A DNA stretch of 59,704 nt from positions 1 through 59,704 of the forward strand of contig JAIDUK010000038.1 in NCBI GenBank assembly GCA_029060215.1, in the 5' to 3' direction. Origin of the DNA: Alistipes sp. (lineage in GTDB: Bacteria > Bacteroidota > Bacteroidia > Bacteroidales > Rikenellaceae). Both the position numbers and the translations under genes were made by a program. This document shows positions 34,192 to 43,005 of the stretch, in pieces. The notes under the pieces were generated by a model that had not been told where the DNA came from, ran no database searches, and saw nothing but the letters and a program-made list of their open reading frames with translations. Numbering within the stretch: position 1 is the stretch's first letter; every line of letters begins with the position of its first letter.

Positions 34192-35298
34192 ATGTCGGAA
34201 CAGAAACTCAAGATAGGCATCACGCAAGGCGATCCGAACGGAATCGGCTGGGAAATCATCCTCAAGGCACTGGCAGACCCGCGCATGACCGAAATCTGCA
34301 CCCCGGTGCTGTACGGGTCGGCGAAAACGGCCGACTACTACCGCAAGACCCTGAGCGAACAGGAAGAAATACAACTCGCCCCAGCGGTCTCGGCCCACGA
34401 AGCGCGCCGCGGCAAAATCAACATAGTGAACTGCGGCGAAACGGAACAGACCGCGCCGGGACGAGCGACGCCGGAAGCAGGCCGAGCCGCGGTGGAAGCA
34501 CTGCGCCGGGCGGTGCAAGACCTCAAAGAAGGGAATCTGGACGCGCTGGTGACGGCCCCGATCGACAAGGAAACGGTGCAGAGCGACGAATTCCGCCACA
34601 CGGGCCACACGGAATATCTGGGTACCGAACTGGAAGGAGAACCGCTGATGATCATGTGCAGCGAAATCCTGCGGATCGGGCTGGTGACCAAACACATACC
34701 GGTATCGGAAATCAGCCGGAACATCACGAAGGAAAAGATCGTACGCAATCTGGAGACGATGCGCCGCACGCTGATCGAAGATTTCGGAATCGTGGAACCC
34801 CGCATAGCAGTAATGGCCCTGAACCCCCATGCGGGAGACGGCGGCCTGCTGGGCACGGAAGAAAAAGAAATCATCAAACCGGCGATCGAAGAAGCCTACG
34901 GCAAAGGGATACTGGCGTTCGGCCCCTTTGCGGCCGACGGTCTGTTTGCAGGCGGAGGCTACACGCGCTATGACGGCATACTGGCGATGTACCACGACCA
35001 AGGACTGGCTCCGTTCAAGAGCCTGTCGCCCGACGGAGTGAACTACACGGCGGGGCTGAAAGCGGTACGCACCTCGCCCGACCACGGAACGGCGTTCGAC
35101 ATAGCGGGACAAGACAAAGCCGATGCGCAATCGATGCGCAACGCGATATACACGGCGATCGACATAGTAGGACACCGCCGGGCATGGGCGGAATGGACGG
35201 CGAACCCGCTGCCCCATGCCGAACGCGAACGCGGCCACCGCGACAACCCGGGGCGGGAAACAAACCGGGAAACGGTCCGGCCGGAACGAGAAGAATAG
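34192..35298 (+). CDS. pdxA: 4-hydroxythreonine-4-phosphate dehydrogenase
   Basis: A 368-residue dehydrogenase of the DXP-dependent pyridoxal phosphate pathway. Family motifs are the start KIGITQGDPNGIGWE, VTAPIDKE near 123, RHTGHTEYL near 135 (substrate His136), and the three metal-binding histidines in VTKHIP, NPHAGDGG and MYHDQGLAPFK. The last 25 residues (rich in Arg, Glu, Asn) extend beyond the usual end. PdxA proteins in Bacteroidetes are often 360-365 residues, so this is only slightly long. Confidence 0.96.
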   Translation: MSEQKLKIGITQGDPNGIGWEIILKALADPRMTEICTPVLYGSAKTADYYRKTLSEQEEIQLAPAVSAHEARRGKINIVNCGETEQTAPGRATPEAGRAAVEALRRAVQDLKEGNLDALVTAPIDKETVQSDEFRHTGHTEYLGTELEGEPLMIMCSEILRIGLVTKHIPVSEISRNITKEKIVRNLETMRRTLIEDFGIVEPRIAVMALNPHAGDGGLLGTEEKEIIKPAIEEAYGKGILAFGPFAADGLFAGGGYTRYDGILAMYHDQGLAPFKSLSPDGVNYTAGLKAVRTSPDHGTAFDIAGQDKADAQSMRNAIYTAIDIVGHRRAWAEWTANPLPHAERERGHRDNPGRETNRETVRPEREE

Positions 35299-35452
35299 AT
35301 TCTCGCCGCGGAAAAAACCGACCGGCGGACAAAACAATTCGGACCGACTACGGCCCCCTGAAACCTGCCCGCCGCGAACGGAACCGACGGAATTCGCGCG
35401 AAACAAGACGAGAAAAATAGCCGTAAAAAAGCGAAAATTAACGGAATAATTA

Positions 35453-35460
35453 TAATTTTG
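35453..35460 (+). promoter_or_regulatory. -7 promoter element for thrS
   Basis: TAATTTTG fits TAnnTTTG, in AT-rich DNA after a 100-bp purine-rich spacer; a leader of about 75 nt would precede thrS. No TTTG at the right distance. I saw no T-box-like anticodon structure. Confidence 0.5.
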
Positions 35461-35543
35461 CACCATAGAACCGGACAACCGGAAGCGTATTCCGTCTCGT
35501 AATTGTGGAAGCGCCGAAGGCCCGAAAACAAACACAGACCGAA

Positions 35544-37496
35544 ATGCTTAAAATCACCTTTCCCGACGGCTCCGTACGCGAGTACGAAAAGGGAACGACT
35601 GCCTACCGGATCGCCGAGAGCATCAGCCCTCGTTTAGCTGCCGACTCTCTGGCCGCTTCGGTAAACGGCGCAACGACGGACATGACACGCCCGATCGAAG
35701 AAAACGCCACGATCAAATTCTACAAATGGGACGACGCGGAAGGCAAACACGCCTTCTGGCACACCTCGTCGCACCTGCTGGCCGAAGCGCTGGAAGCACT
35801 CTATCCGGGCATCAAATTCGGCATAGGCCCGGCTATCGAAAACGGATTCTACTACGATGTGGACTGCCCGACGCCGATAACGGAAGCGGACCTTGAGAAG
35901 ATAGAACAAAAGATGCAGGAACTTGCGCGCAACAAAGAAGAACTGGTGCGCCGCGAAGTACCGAAAGCCGAAGCCCTGAAAAACTTCACGGAAAAAGGCG
36001 ACCCCTACAAAGTAGAACTGATAACCGATTTGGAAGACGGCACGATCTCGTTCTACACGAACGGCTCGTTCACGGACCTGTGCCGAGGCCCCCACATCCC
36101 GAACACGGGCTACATCAAAGCGATCAAACTGACCTCGGTGGCGGGAGCCTACTGGCGCGGAAACGAAAAGAACAAGATGCTGACCCGCATCTACGGCATC
36201 TCGTTCCCGAAGAAATCGATGCTGGACGAATACCTTGCAATGCTGGAAGAAGCGAAGAAACGCGACCACCGCAAACTGGGCAAGGATTTGGAACTGTTCA
36301 CCTTCTCGCAACGGGTAGGCCAAGGCCTGCCGCTGTGGCTGCCGAAAGGAGCCGCCCTGCGCGACCGGCTGGAACAATTCCTGCGCGGAGTACAGAAAGA
36401 ATACGGCTATCAACAAGTAATCACGCCTCACATCGGCAACAAGGAACTCTATGTAACGTCGGGCCACTATGCGAAATACGGCAAAGACTCGTTCCAACCG
36501 ATCCACACCCCGATCGAAGGCGAAGAATACCTGCTCAAGCCGATGAACTGCCCGCACCACTGCGAGATATACCGCTCGAAACCCCGCTCGTACAAGGAAC
36601 TGCCGGTGCGTCTAGCCGAATTCGGAACGGTATACCGCTATGAACAATCGGGCGAACTGCACGGCCTGACCCGCGTACGCGGATTCACGCAAGACGATGC
36701 CCACCTGTTCGTACGGCCGGATCAACTGCTGGAAGAATTCGAACGAGTAATAGACATCGTGCTCTACATCTTCAAGACGCTGAAATTCGACAACTATACG
36801 GCACAGATTTCGCTCAGAGATCCGAACAACAAAGAAAAGTACATCGGCTCGGACGAAAACTGGGAAAAAGCCGAATCGGCGATCATGCAAGCGACCAAGG
36901 AAAAAGGCCTGAACACGGTAGTGGAATACGGCGAAGCCGCATTCTACGGCCCGAAGCTGGACTTCATGGTGAAAGATGCGATAGGCCGCAAATGGCAGCT
37001 GGGCACGATTCAAGTCGACTACAACCTGCCGGAGCGCTTCGACTTGACCTACAAAGGTGCGGACGACAAACTGCACCGCCCGATCATGATTCACCGGGCG
37101 CCGTTCGGCTCGATGGAACGCTTCGTAGCCGTACTGCTGGAACACACGGGAGGCAAATTCCCGCTGTGGCTGTCGCCTGACCAAGTAGTGGTCCTGCCGA
37201 TCTCGGAGAAATTCAACGACTATGCACAAACGGTAACGGACTATCTGAACGCACATGACGTACGGTCGCAGATAGACGACCGAAACGAAAAAATCGGCCG
37301 CAAAATCCGAGACAACGAACTCAAACGCATCCCCTACCTGCTGATCGTAGGCGAAAAAGAAGCCGCAGAAAACCTTGTATCGGTACGTGCGCAAGGCGAA
37401 GGAGACCAAGGCCAAATGCCGCTGGAAACTTTCAAAGACCGCATAACGGAACAAGTGAAGGCGGAAATGGAAGCCAACAAACTGAAGAGAGAATAA
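35544..37496 (+). CDS. thrS: Threonyl-tRNA synthetase
   Basis: A 650-residue class II synthetase. The TGS domain is at 1-65 ([20 protein letters not shown]), the editing domain at about 65-240 with [11 protein letters not shown] and CRGPHIP, and the catalytic core at about 245-530 with zinc ligands in [10 protein letters not shown] (Cys and two later His), RYEQSGEL and [11 protein letters not shown]; the anticodon-binding domain ends the protein. All parts are intact. Upstream in-frame codons from 35505 lie in the leader and were not used. infC follows as in most Bacteroidetes. Confidence 0.98.
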   Translation: MLKITFPDGSVREYEKGTTAYRIAESISPRLAADSLAASVNGATTDMTRPIEENATIKFYKWDDAEGKHAFWHTSSHLLAEALEALYPGIKFGIGPAIENGFYYDVDCPTPITEADLEKIEQKMQELARNKEELVRREVPKAEALKNFTEKGDPYKVELITDLEDGTISFYTNGSFTDLCRGPHIPNTGYIKAIKLTSVAGAYWRGNEKNKMLTRIYGISFPKKSMLDEYLAMLEEAKKRDHRKLGKDLELFTFSQRVGQGLPLWLPKGAALRDRLEQFLRGVQKEYGYQQVITPHIGNKELYVTSGHYAKYGKDSFQPIHTPIEGEEYLLKPMNCPHHCEIYRSKPRSYKELPVRLAEFGTVYRYEQSGELHGLTRVRGFTQDDAHLFVRPDQLLEEFERVIDIVLYIFKTLKFDNYTAQISLRDPNNKEKYIGSDENWEKAESAIMQATKEKGLNTVVEYGEAAFYGPKLDFMVKDAIGRKWQLGTIQVDYNLPERFDLTYKGADDKLHRPIMIHRAPFGSMERFVAVLLEHTGGKFPLWLSPDQVVVLPISEKFNDYAQTVTDYLNAHDVRSQIDDRNEKIGRKIRDNELKRIPYLLIVGEKEAAENLVSVRAQGEGDQGQMPLETFKDRITEQVKAEMEANKLKRE

Positions 37497-37551
37497 CGGA
37501 AGCGGCCAAACCCGCGACCTATTGTAACACAAACTAAAAACACATACAACT

Positions 37552-37617
37552 ATCGCAGCACCGAAACCGTTCCCGCCGAGGCCGTTCAACCCCGGGAACA
37601 ACCGACCGAAACCGGCA
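37552..37617 (+). other. Probable N-terminal extension of infC with an ATC start
   Basis: Upstream of the first ATG of infC the frame stays open for 22 codons from an ATC at 37552 and encodes a Pro/Arg/Asn-rich stretch ([15 protein letters not shown]) like the basic leader of other Bacteroidetes IF-3 proteins. The DNA before the ATC is A-rich, as expected for initiation in this phylum. E. coli infC is known to use AUU for autoregulation. Confidence 0.5.
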
Positions 37618-38157
37618 ATGGGCGGACGCCGTCCGCCTGTCAAGGAAAATCCCCACCGCATCAACTCGGAGATAACCGCACCCGAGGTACGTGTGGTAGG
37701 CGAAAACATCGAACAACCGCAGGTTCTGCCGATCCGCGACGCACTGCGTCTGGCCGACGAAATGGAACTGGACCTGATCGAAATTTCACCCAAAGCGGAA
37801 CCCCCAGTCTGCCGGATAGCCGACTATCAAAAATTTCTGTATCAACAGAAAAAGAAAGCCAAGGAACTGAAAGCCAATCAGGTAAAAGTAACGATCAAGG
37901 AAATACGATTCGGCCCGCAAACCGATGACCACGACTACAACTTCAAACTGAAACACGCGACGAACTTCCTGAAAGAAGGCTCGAAAGTCAAAGCATATGT
38001 CTTTTTCCGCGGCCGCTCGATCGTATTCAAAGAACAAGGAGAAATACTCCTACTACGCTTTGCCACAGACCTTGAAGAAGTAGCCAAAGTAGAAATGATG
38101 CCCAAACTGGACGGCAAGAAGATGAACATGATGCTTGCGCCGAAAAGCAAAAAATAA
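37618..38157 (+). CDS. infC: Translation initiation factor IF-3
   Basis: From the first ATG this is a 179-residue IF-3, which prevents premature subunit joining and checks the start codon. The N-domain begins at [16 protein letters not shown] and includes [19 protein letters not shown]; the linker is Lys-rich; the C-domain carries [15 protein letters not shown] and ends MLAPKSKK. A longer form of 201 residues starting at ATC (37552) is likely. It follows thrS, but the usual rpmI and rplT do not come next. Confidence 0.96.
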   Translation: MGGRRPPVKENPHRINSEITAPEVRVVGENIEQPQVLPIRDALRLADEMELDLIEISPKAEPPVCRIADYQKFLYQQKKKAKELKANQVKVTIKEIRFGPQTDDHDYNFKLKHATNFLKEGSKVKAYVFFRGRSIVFKEQGEILLLRFATDLEEVAKVEMMPKLDGKKMNMMLAPKSKK

Positions 38158-38225
38158 CCTTTTTATCGGCTACTGAATTTTGAGAAATTCATAATCGGAG
38201 AATCGTTCCGGTTATGAATTTCTTG

Positions 38226-38233
38226 TATCTTTG
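38226..38233 (+). promoter_or_regulatory. -7 promoter element for the Fic cassette
   Basis: TATCTTTG, full TAnnTTTG match, with no good TTTG 19-21 nt upstream. Transcription would start near 38240, favouring ATG at 38274 for the Fic gene. Confidence 0.55.
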
Positions 38234-38273
38234 CAAAACAGTCATTCACAATACTTACAGCTACCCGGCACGC

Positions 38274-39428
38274 ATGTACACTCCTCCGTTCAAAATAACG
38301 GCCCGCGCCATCAACCTCATTGCCGAAATCTCTGCGATGGTGGAACGCTTTGCCATCCGCATGGAACAGGACGATGCACTGCTGCTGAGAAAAATCAACC
38401 GGATAAAAACCATTCAAGGCTCGCTGGCAATCGAAGGAAACACCCTGACAGAAAGCCAGATAACCGATATTATCGACGGCAAGCACGTAGTAGCACCGAT
38501 ACGGGAAATCCAAGAAGTACGCAACGCCATCAAAACCTACAACCTCTATTCACAACTCGATCCTTATTCGGTAAAAAACTTGCTCCAAGCACACGGCGTA
38601 ATGATGGAAGCGCTGACCGATGATGCGGGACATTTCCGCAAAGGCGGCGTAGGTGTATTCGCCGGAACGACGCCGATTCATATAGCCCCGCCAGCTTCCC
38701 GTGTACCGACGCTGATTGCAGAACTATTCGAGTGGCTGAAAAAAGCAGACGACCATCTGCTAATCAAAAGCTGCGTATTCCACTACGAATTCGAGTTTAT
38801 ACACCCGTTCAGCGATGGCAACGGACGAACAGGAAGACTATGGCAATCGCTCATACTGGGCCAACTGCACCCGGTATTCGAGCATCTGCCCATTGAAAAC
38901 ATGGTATATGCCAACCAACAAGGCTACTACGATGCTATCAACCGCAGCACGAATGCGACAGACAGCGGAATCTTCGTAGACTTCATGCTGGAAGAAATAT
39001 ACAAAACACTGAAAAAAAGACAAGGAAAACCCTTGGCCGAAATACCATATCCCCCCAATCCGAAGAGGCCCAGCATGGAAGTGCATGACAATGTCCAAGA
39101 ATTCAACCATGATATTCTCCCAATCGCAGGCTATCGCGAAGAAAGGAATGGGGTCACCCAAGAAATAAAGTACGGCACCCAAGAACCGAGCATCATAACC
39201 CAAGAAATCCTGCATATCACCCAAGAAAAAGATAGTTTCACCCAAGAAAAAATCTTGGCAGCAATCCGAAACAACCCAAGAATTACACGTCGAGAGTTGG
39301 CCGTTCTTTTAGAACGCACGGAAGACAGCATCAAATACCAACTACTGAAGCTCACTCGACAGGGAATCATCAAACATGTCGGAGCAACCAAAGCGGGAGA
39401 GTGGAAAATCCAAAAAGAAAACTGCTGA
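38274..39428 (+). CDS. Fic family protein with C-terminal winged helix
   Basis: A 384-residue class II Fic enzyme, which transfers AMP (or another nucleotide moiety) to a protein hydroxyl. The inhibitory motif SLAIEGN is at residues 50-56 (Ser50, Glu54) and the active-site motif HPFSDGNGRTGR at 177-188 is complete, so it should be active once inhibition is relieved. A linker at 295-325 has five TQE units exactly seven residues apart. Residues about 328-380 look like a winged helix-turn-helix (ITRRELAVLLERTEDSIKYQLLKL). The longer frame from 38214 precedes the promoter's start point. Its stop codon overlaps the next start by one base. Base composition is more AT-rich than its neighbours. Confidence 0.92.
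   Translation: MYTPPFKITARAINLIAEISAMVERFAIRMEQDDALLLRKINRIKTIQGSLAIEGNTLTESQITDIIDGKHVVAPIREIQEVRNAIKTYNLYSQLDPYSVKNLLQAHGVMMEALTDDAGHFRKGGVGVFAGTTPIHIAPPASRVPTLIAELFEWLKKADDHLLIKSCVFHYEFEFIHPFSDGNGRTGRLWQSLILGQLHPVFEHLPIENMVYANQQGYYDAINRSTNATDSGIFVDFMLEEIYKTLKKRQGKPLAEIPYPPNPKRPSMEVHDNVQEFNHDILPIAGYREERNGVTQEIKYGTQEPSIITQEILHITQEKDSFTQEKILAAIRNNPRITRRELAVLLERTEDSIKYQLLKLTRQGIIKHVGATKAGEWKIQKENC
39156..39248 (+). repeat. Five ACCCAAGAA repeats at exact 21-bp period in the Fic gene
   Basis: The 9-mer ACCCAAGAA starts at 39156, 39177, 39198, 39219 and 39240, each 21 bp apart, in frame, encoding TQE every seven residues; the bases between are variable. This suggests an old heptad duplication kept by selection at the conserved positions, forming a coiled coil or flexible spacer. 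Confidence 0.85.
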
Positions 39429-40393
39429 TGAAAGAACCGTGCGACATATTCGACATAAAAACCGAAGCAGAATTTGAGAAAACGGCACTGGACCTATTCC
39501 GGGAACAAGCGGAGAAATGCCAACCTTATCGAGAATATCTTTCGCTGATCGGCGCGAAACCTGCGGAAATAAGGGAATACGCAAAGATACCCCACCTCCC
39601 GATCGAACTATTCAAAACCCACAGCATCTACTGCGGCAAAGCTGAACCTGAAATAATCTTTACTTCGAGTGCAACGACGAGAATGACGCCGTCGCGCCAT
39701 CCGATGCGCTCGCTGGCACACTACGAAAAAACATTTCTGGAAGCATTCCGAACGTTCTACGGCGAACCATCCTGCTGGAGCCTATATGCCCTGCTGCCGA
39801 ACTACCTGCGCCGCCAAGGCTCGTCGCTGGTATACATGGCCGACCGCCTGATAAAAAAATGCGGATCGGGCGGCTTCTATTTAGACGACTACGAAGGACT
39901 GCTGCACGACATGGCGACCGACCCGAAACCGAAAATCCTGCTGGGAGTAAGCTATGCACTATGGGACCTTGCCGAAAAACATGCGCCGAAACTCCCCAAC
40001 ACAATTGTGATGGAAACCGGCGGCATGAAAGGCTATCGCGAAGAACTGCCCAAAGAAGAATTCCACAAGATCCTCTGCACAGCATTCGGCGTGGAAAGAA
40101 TCCACTCGGAATACGGCATGGCAGAACTTACGACCCAAGCCTACTCGACAGGCGGCAACCGCTTCCGCTGTCCGGCATGGATGCGGGTGACGGTCCGCGA
40201 TGTGAACGACCCGACCGACCGGCTGCCGGCAGGCTCCCGCGGCGGCCTCAACGTAACCGATCTGGCCAATCGCTGGTCGTGCGCATTTATCGAAACGCAA
40301 GATGCAGGACGCGTATTCCCTGACGGCTCGTTCGAGATCGAAGGCCGCATCGACCATGCGGAGATCCGCGGCTGCAACCTTTTAGTACAATAA
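39428..40393 (+). CDS. LuxE-like acyl-protein synthetase
   Basis: A 321-residue member of the LuxE/acyl-protein synthetase family of adenylate-forming enzymes, which activate an acid as acyl-AMP and move it to a cysteine. Visible are FTSSATTRMTPSRH (the Ser/Thr-rich nucleotide loop), METGGMKGYREEL, HSEYGMAELTTQAY (adenylation core) and GRIDHAEIRGCNLLV at the end with Cys316 as likely acyl acceptor. No LuxC-type reductase is adjacent, so this is not a bioluminescence locus. Relatives occur in surface-polysaccharide clusters. Its ATG shares one base with the Fic stop (TGATG), and a cytidylyltransferase follows after four bases. Confidence 0.85.
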   Translation: MKEPCDIFDIKTEAEFEKTALDLFREQAEKCQPYREYLSLIGAKPAEIREYAKIPHLPIELFKTHSIYCGKAEPEIIFTSSATTRMTPSRHPMRSLAHYEKTFLEAFRTFYGEPSCWSLYALLPNYLRRQGSSLVYMADRLIKKCGSGGFYLDDYEGLLHDMATDPKPKILLGVSYALWDLAEKHAPKLPNTIVMETGGMKGYREELPKEEFHKILCTAFGVERIHSEYGMAELTTQAYSTGGNRFRCPAWMRVTVRDVNDPTDRLPAGSRGGLNVTDLANRWSCAFIETQDAGRVFPDGSFEIEGRIDHAEIRGCNLLVQ

Positions 40394-40397
40394 ACCG

Positions 40398-41048
40398 ATG
40401 AAAACCGTAGCATTCGTCCCCATCCGGTTGAACAGCCAACGTGTCGAAAGCAAAAACCTGCGGCAACTGGGCAGCGAACCGCTCATGTGCCACATACTCA
40501 AAACCCTGCTCCGCACGGATGGAGTAGACGAGGTATATGTCTATTGCAGCAACGAAGGCATACGCCCCCTACTGCCGGAAGGAGTGAAATTCCTGCACCG
40601 CAACGAAGAACTGGACCGCGACACAACGCTGGGCCGGGAAATTTATGATGCTTTCACAACCGAAGTAGATGCCGATCTCTACCTGTTGGCACACGCGACA
40701 TCGCCGTTCATCCGCCCGCAGACGATCGGCGACGCGCTGGAAAAAGTTCGGTCGGGCGACTACGATTCGGCATTCAGCGTGGAAAAGATTCAGACATTCG
40801 CATGGTACGAAGGACGCCCGCTCAACTACTCGCCGGACAACATCCCCCGCACGCAAACCCTCGAACCGGTATACATAGAAACAAGCGCCTTTTTCATCTT
40901 CCCGCGCGAATTGTGGCGCGAACGGCACAGACGCATCGGCGACCGCCCCTACATGGCGGTAGTGGACCGCATAGAGGGGCTGGACATCGATTATCCTGAA
41001 GATTTTGCGATGGCCGAAGTAATCGCCGCAGCAAAAGGAATGGACTAA
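40398..41048 (+). CDS. CMP-sugar (acylneuraminate-type) cytidylyltransferase
   Basis: A 216-residue nucleotidyltransferase of the NeuA/PseF/KdsB type. The N-terminal nucleotide loop VAFVPIRLNSQRVESKNL fits the PxRxxSxRxxxKN pattern; LLAHATSPFIRPQTI and the late GLDIDYPEDFAMAE (motif IDxPxDF) match acylneuraminate cytidylyltransferases. It should activate a nine- or eight-carbon acid sugar with CTP; which one cannot be told. No sugar synthase (NeuB type) is near. It follows the LuxE-like gene by four bases, so the two are co-translated. Confidence 0.85.
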   Translation: MKTVAFVPIRLNSQRVESKNLRQLGSEPLMCHILKTLLRTDGVDEVYVYCSNEGIRPLLPEGVKFLHRNEELDRDTTLGREIYDAFTTEVDADLYLLAHATSPFIRPQTIGDALEKVRSGDYDSAFSVEKIQTFAWYEGRPLNYSPDNIPRTQTLEPVYIETSAFFIFPRELWRERHRRIGDRPYMAVVDRIEGLDIDYPEDFAMAEVIAAAKGMD

Positions 41049-41063
41049 GAAAAGACCGACGCA

Positions 41064-42410
41064 ATGAAACACACGCAACGTGCCACCTTGGGCGGCAAAC
41101 TGAGCGCCGTATTGGTTGCGGCAGGCAGCTCGGTAGGATTGGGCAACATCTGGCGGTTCCCCTATGTAGCCGGCGACAACGGCGGCGGTGCCTTTCTGGC
41201 TATTTACATCCTGTGCGTACTGATTTTGGGGCTGCCGCTGATGATCGCCGAATTCTCGGTCGGCCGGGCCTCCCGCAAGAATGCGGTGGGTGCCTATCGG
41301 GCACTGGACCGCAAATGGAGCTTTCTGGGCTACAACGGAGTATTGGCGGCATTTCTGATTCTGGGTTTCTACTTTGTAGTAGCAGGCTGGACGGCAGAAT
41401 ACATGGTACACTCCGTGACAGGAGAACTGGCCCGCTACAGCACGGCCGAAGAATACACAGCCATGTTCGAACGATTCATTCAAAACCCGTGGCGGCCGCT
41501 GCTCTACACGCTGCTGTTCATAACAGCAACTCATTTCGTCATAGCCTTGGGCGTACAGAAAGGGATCGAACGTTCGGCCAAAGTGCTGATGCCCCTGCTT
41601 TTCATCATCCTGATCGCACTGGCCGTCCATTCGCTGCTGATGCCCGGCGGATCCGAAGGTCTGCGGTTCTTTCTGAAACCGGACTTCTCGAAAATCACGG
41701 CGGCGACCGTACTGACAGCCTTGGGACAGGCTTTCTTCTCGCTTTCGATAGGCATCGGGACAATGGTGACCTATGCGTCGTACTTCAAACCCGAAACCAA
41801 CCTGCGCCATACGGCCCTCAACGTAACGATTCTGGACACGTTGGTAGCCCTGCTGGCAGGCATCGCCATATTCCCGGCAGTTTTCAGCGTAGGCATCCAA
41901 CCTTCGTCGGGACCGTCGCTGGTCTTCATCACACTGCCGGGCATCTTCAACGGAATGCCATGGAGCATGGTCTGGTCATCGGTCTTCTTCCTGCTGTTAG
42001 TAGTGGCAGCACTCACATCGACGATCTCGCTGCACGAAGTAATCACAGCCTACATGCACGAAGAATGGCACCTCAGCCGCAAAAGCGCAGCATGGGCCAC
42101 CACGGGAGCGACGCTGGTGCTGGCAGCGCTGGCCTCGCTGTCGCTGGGAGTGCTGAACGGCTGGAGAATCTGCGGACTGAATCTGTTCGACGCACTGGAC
42201 TATCTGACGGCCAACATCCTGCTTCCCGTGGGCGGATTCTTCACCTGCATATTCGTAGGCTGGCGACTCGACCGCAAGATCCTGCAAATGCAAGTTACCA
42301 ACGACGGGCAACTGCCTTTCCGCATCCGAACCCTATTCCTATTCCTGCTGCGCTATCTTTGTCCGGCAATACTGTTGCTTGTCTTTCTGGACAATCTGGG
42401 AGCTTTCTGA
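41064..42410 (+). CDS. Sodium-dependent transporter (NSS/SNF family)
   Basis: A 448-residue inner-membrane symporter with about eleven hydrophobic segments. The NSS signature SSVGLGNIWRFPYVAGDNGG near residues 21-40 contributes to the sodium and substrate sites, and ALGQAFFSLSIGIG further on matches TM6. Bacterial members carry amino acids such as tryptophan, tyrosine or leucine; the substrate here is unknown. It begins 15 bp after the cytidylyltransferase and ends the plus-strand run at a bidirectional terminator. Confidence 0.93.
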   Translation: MKHTQRATLGGKLSAVLVAAGSSVGLGNIWRFPYVAGDNGGGAFLAIYILCVLILGLPLMIAEFSVGRASRKNAVGAYRALDRKWSFLGYNGVLAAFLILGFYFVVAGWTAEYMVHSVTGELARYSTAEEYTAMFERFIQNPWRPLLYTLLFITATHFVIALGVQKGIERSAKVLMPLLFIILIALAVHSLLMPGGSEGLRFFLKPDFSKITAATVLTALGQAFFSLSIGIGTMVTYASYFKPETNLRHTALNVTILDTLVALLAGIAIFPAVFSVGIQPSSGPSLVFITLPGIFNGMPWSMVWSSVFFLLLVVAALTSTISLHEVITAYMHEEWHLSRKSAAWATTGATLVLAALASLSLGVLNGWRICGLNLFDALDYLTANILLPVGGFFTCIFVGWRLDRKILQMQVTNDGQLPFRIRTLFLFLLRYLCPAILLLVFLDNLGAF

Positions 42411-42414
42411 AAAC

Positions 42415-42448
42415 AAAAATAGTTGCCGCGAATGCGGCAACTATTTTT
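42415..42448. terminator. Bidirectional terminator between NSS transporter and ribH
   Basis: A 15-bp perfect stem (42415-42429 with 42434-42448), GAAT loop, A5 and T5 at the ends. Confidence 0.92.
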
Positions 42449-42467
42449 ATGAAAACATCCAGAAAGA

Positions 42468-42998
42468 CTAATTGATATTCCGGCGGTCGGGCTCGCGGTC
42501 GGGCGAAGCGGCATCCATCTCGACCTGCAACTTGACCATATTGATAGCCGTAGCGGCAGCTTCGTCGCCCTTGTTACCCAAACGCCCGCCGCAACGGTCG
42601 AGAGCCTGCTGCATGTCGTTGACGGTAAGCACTCCGAAAGCGATGGGCATGTTCCACTGCAACTGCAACTGGGTGATGCCCTGCGTGACGCCCTGACAGA
42701 TGAAGTCGAAATGACGCGTATCGCCCTGCACGACGCAGCCCAACACGATCACGGCGTCGACATCGGTATACTCGGCGAAGAACTGCGCCCCGAGGGCCAA
42801 CTCGAACGTACCGGGAACATACTTGATCTGAATATTCAGATCGGAACACCCGGCCGCCCGCAAAGTCCGCACGGCACCCTCCAGCAAAGCCTCCGTGACC
42901 TCGCGGTTCCACTCGGCCACAACGATGCCGAAACACATGTCGGCGGCCGACGGCAACGGAGTGTCGAACTTGGAAAGATTATGATTCCGGGTTGCCAT
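42468..42998 (-). CDS. ribH: 6,7-dimethyl-8-ribityllumazine synthase
   Basis: A 176-residue lumazine synthase, the penultimate enzyme of riboflavin synthesis. Motifs are GIVVAEWNREVTEALLEGA, VPGTFELALGA, VVQGDTRHFDFI (catalytic His) and the C-terminal GNKGDEAAATAINM. A short Asp/Arg-rich tail is added at the end. It follows a TPR membrane protein by seven bases on the minus strand; other riboflavin genes are not near. Confidence 0.97.
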   Translation of the reverse strand: MATRNHNLSKFDTPLPSAADMCFGIVVAEWNREVTEALLEGAVRTLRAAGCSDLNIQIKYVPGTFELALGAQFFAEYTDVDAVIVLGCVVQGDTRHFDFICQGVTQGITQLQLQWNMPIAFGVLTVNDMQQALDRCGGRLGNKGDEAAATAINMVKLQVEMDAASPDREPDRRNIN

Positions 42999-43005
42999 CC
43001 GCCAT

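Noticed and set aside
35461..35543. T-box or other tRNA-sensing leader before thrS
   Set aside because: The leader is about 80 nt, lacks a visible T-box sequence and has no terminator/antiterminator pair; T-boxes are not expected in this phylum.
38158..38273. Attachment site or insertion scar at the start of the Fic cassette
   Set aside because: The region is AT-rich, but I found no tRNA end, direct repeat shared with 42410-42470, or integrase.
39156..39248. CRISPR-like array
   Set aside because: The spacing is regular, but repeats are 9 bp, in frame and within the Fic coding sequence; no cas genes.
39428..40393. Bioluminescence (lux) locus
   Set aside because: Only a LuxE-like synthetase is present; luxAB, luxC and luxD are absent.
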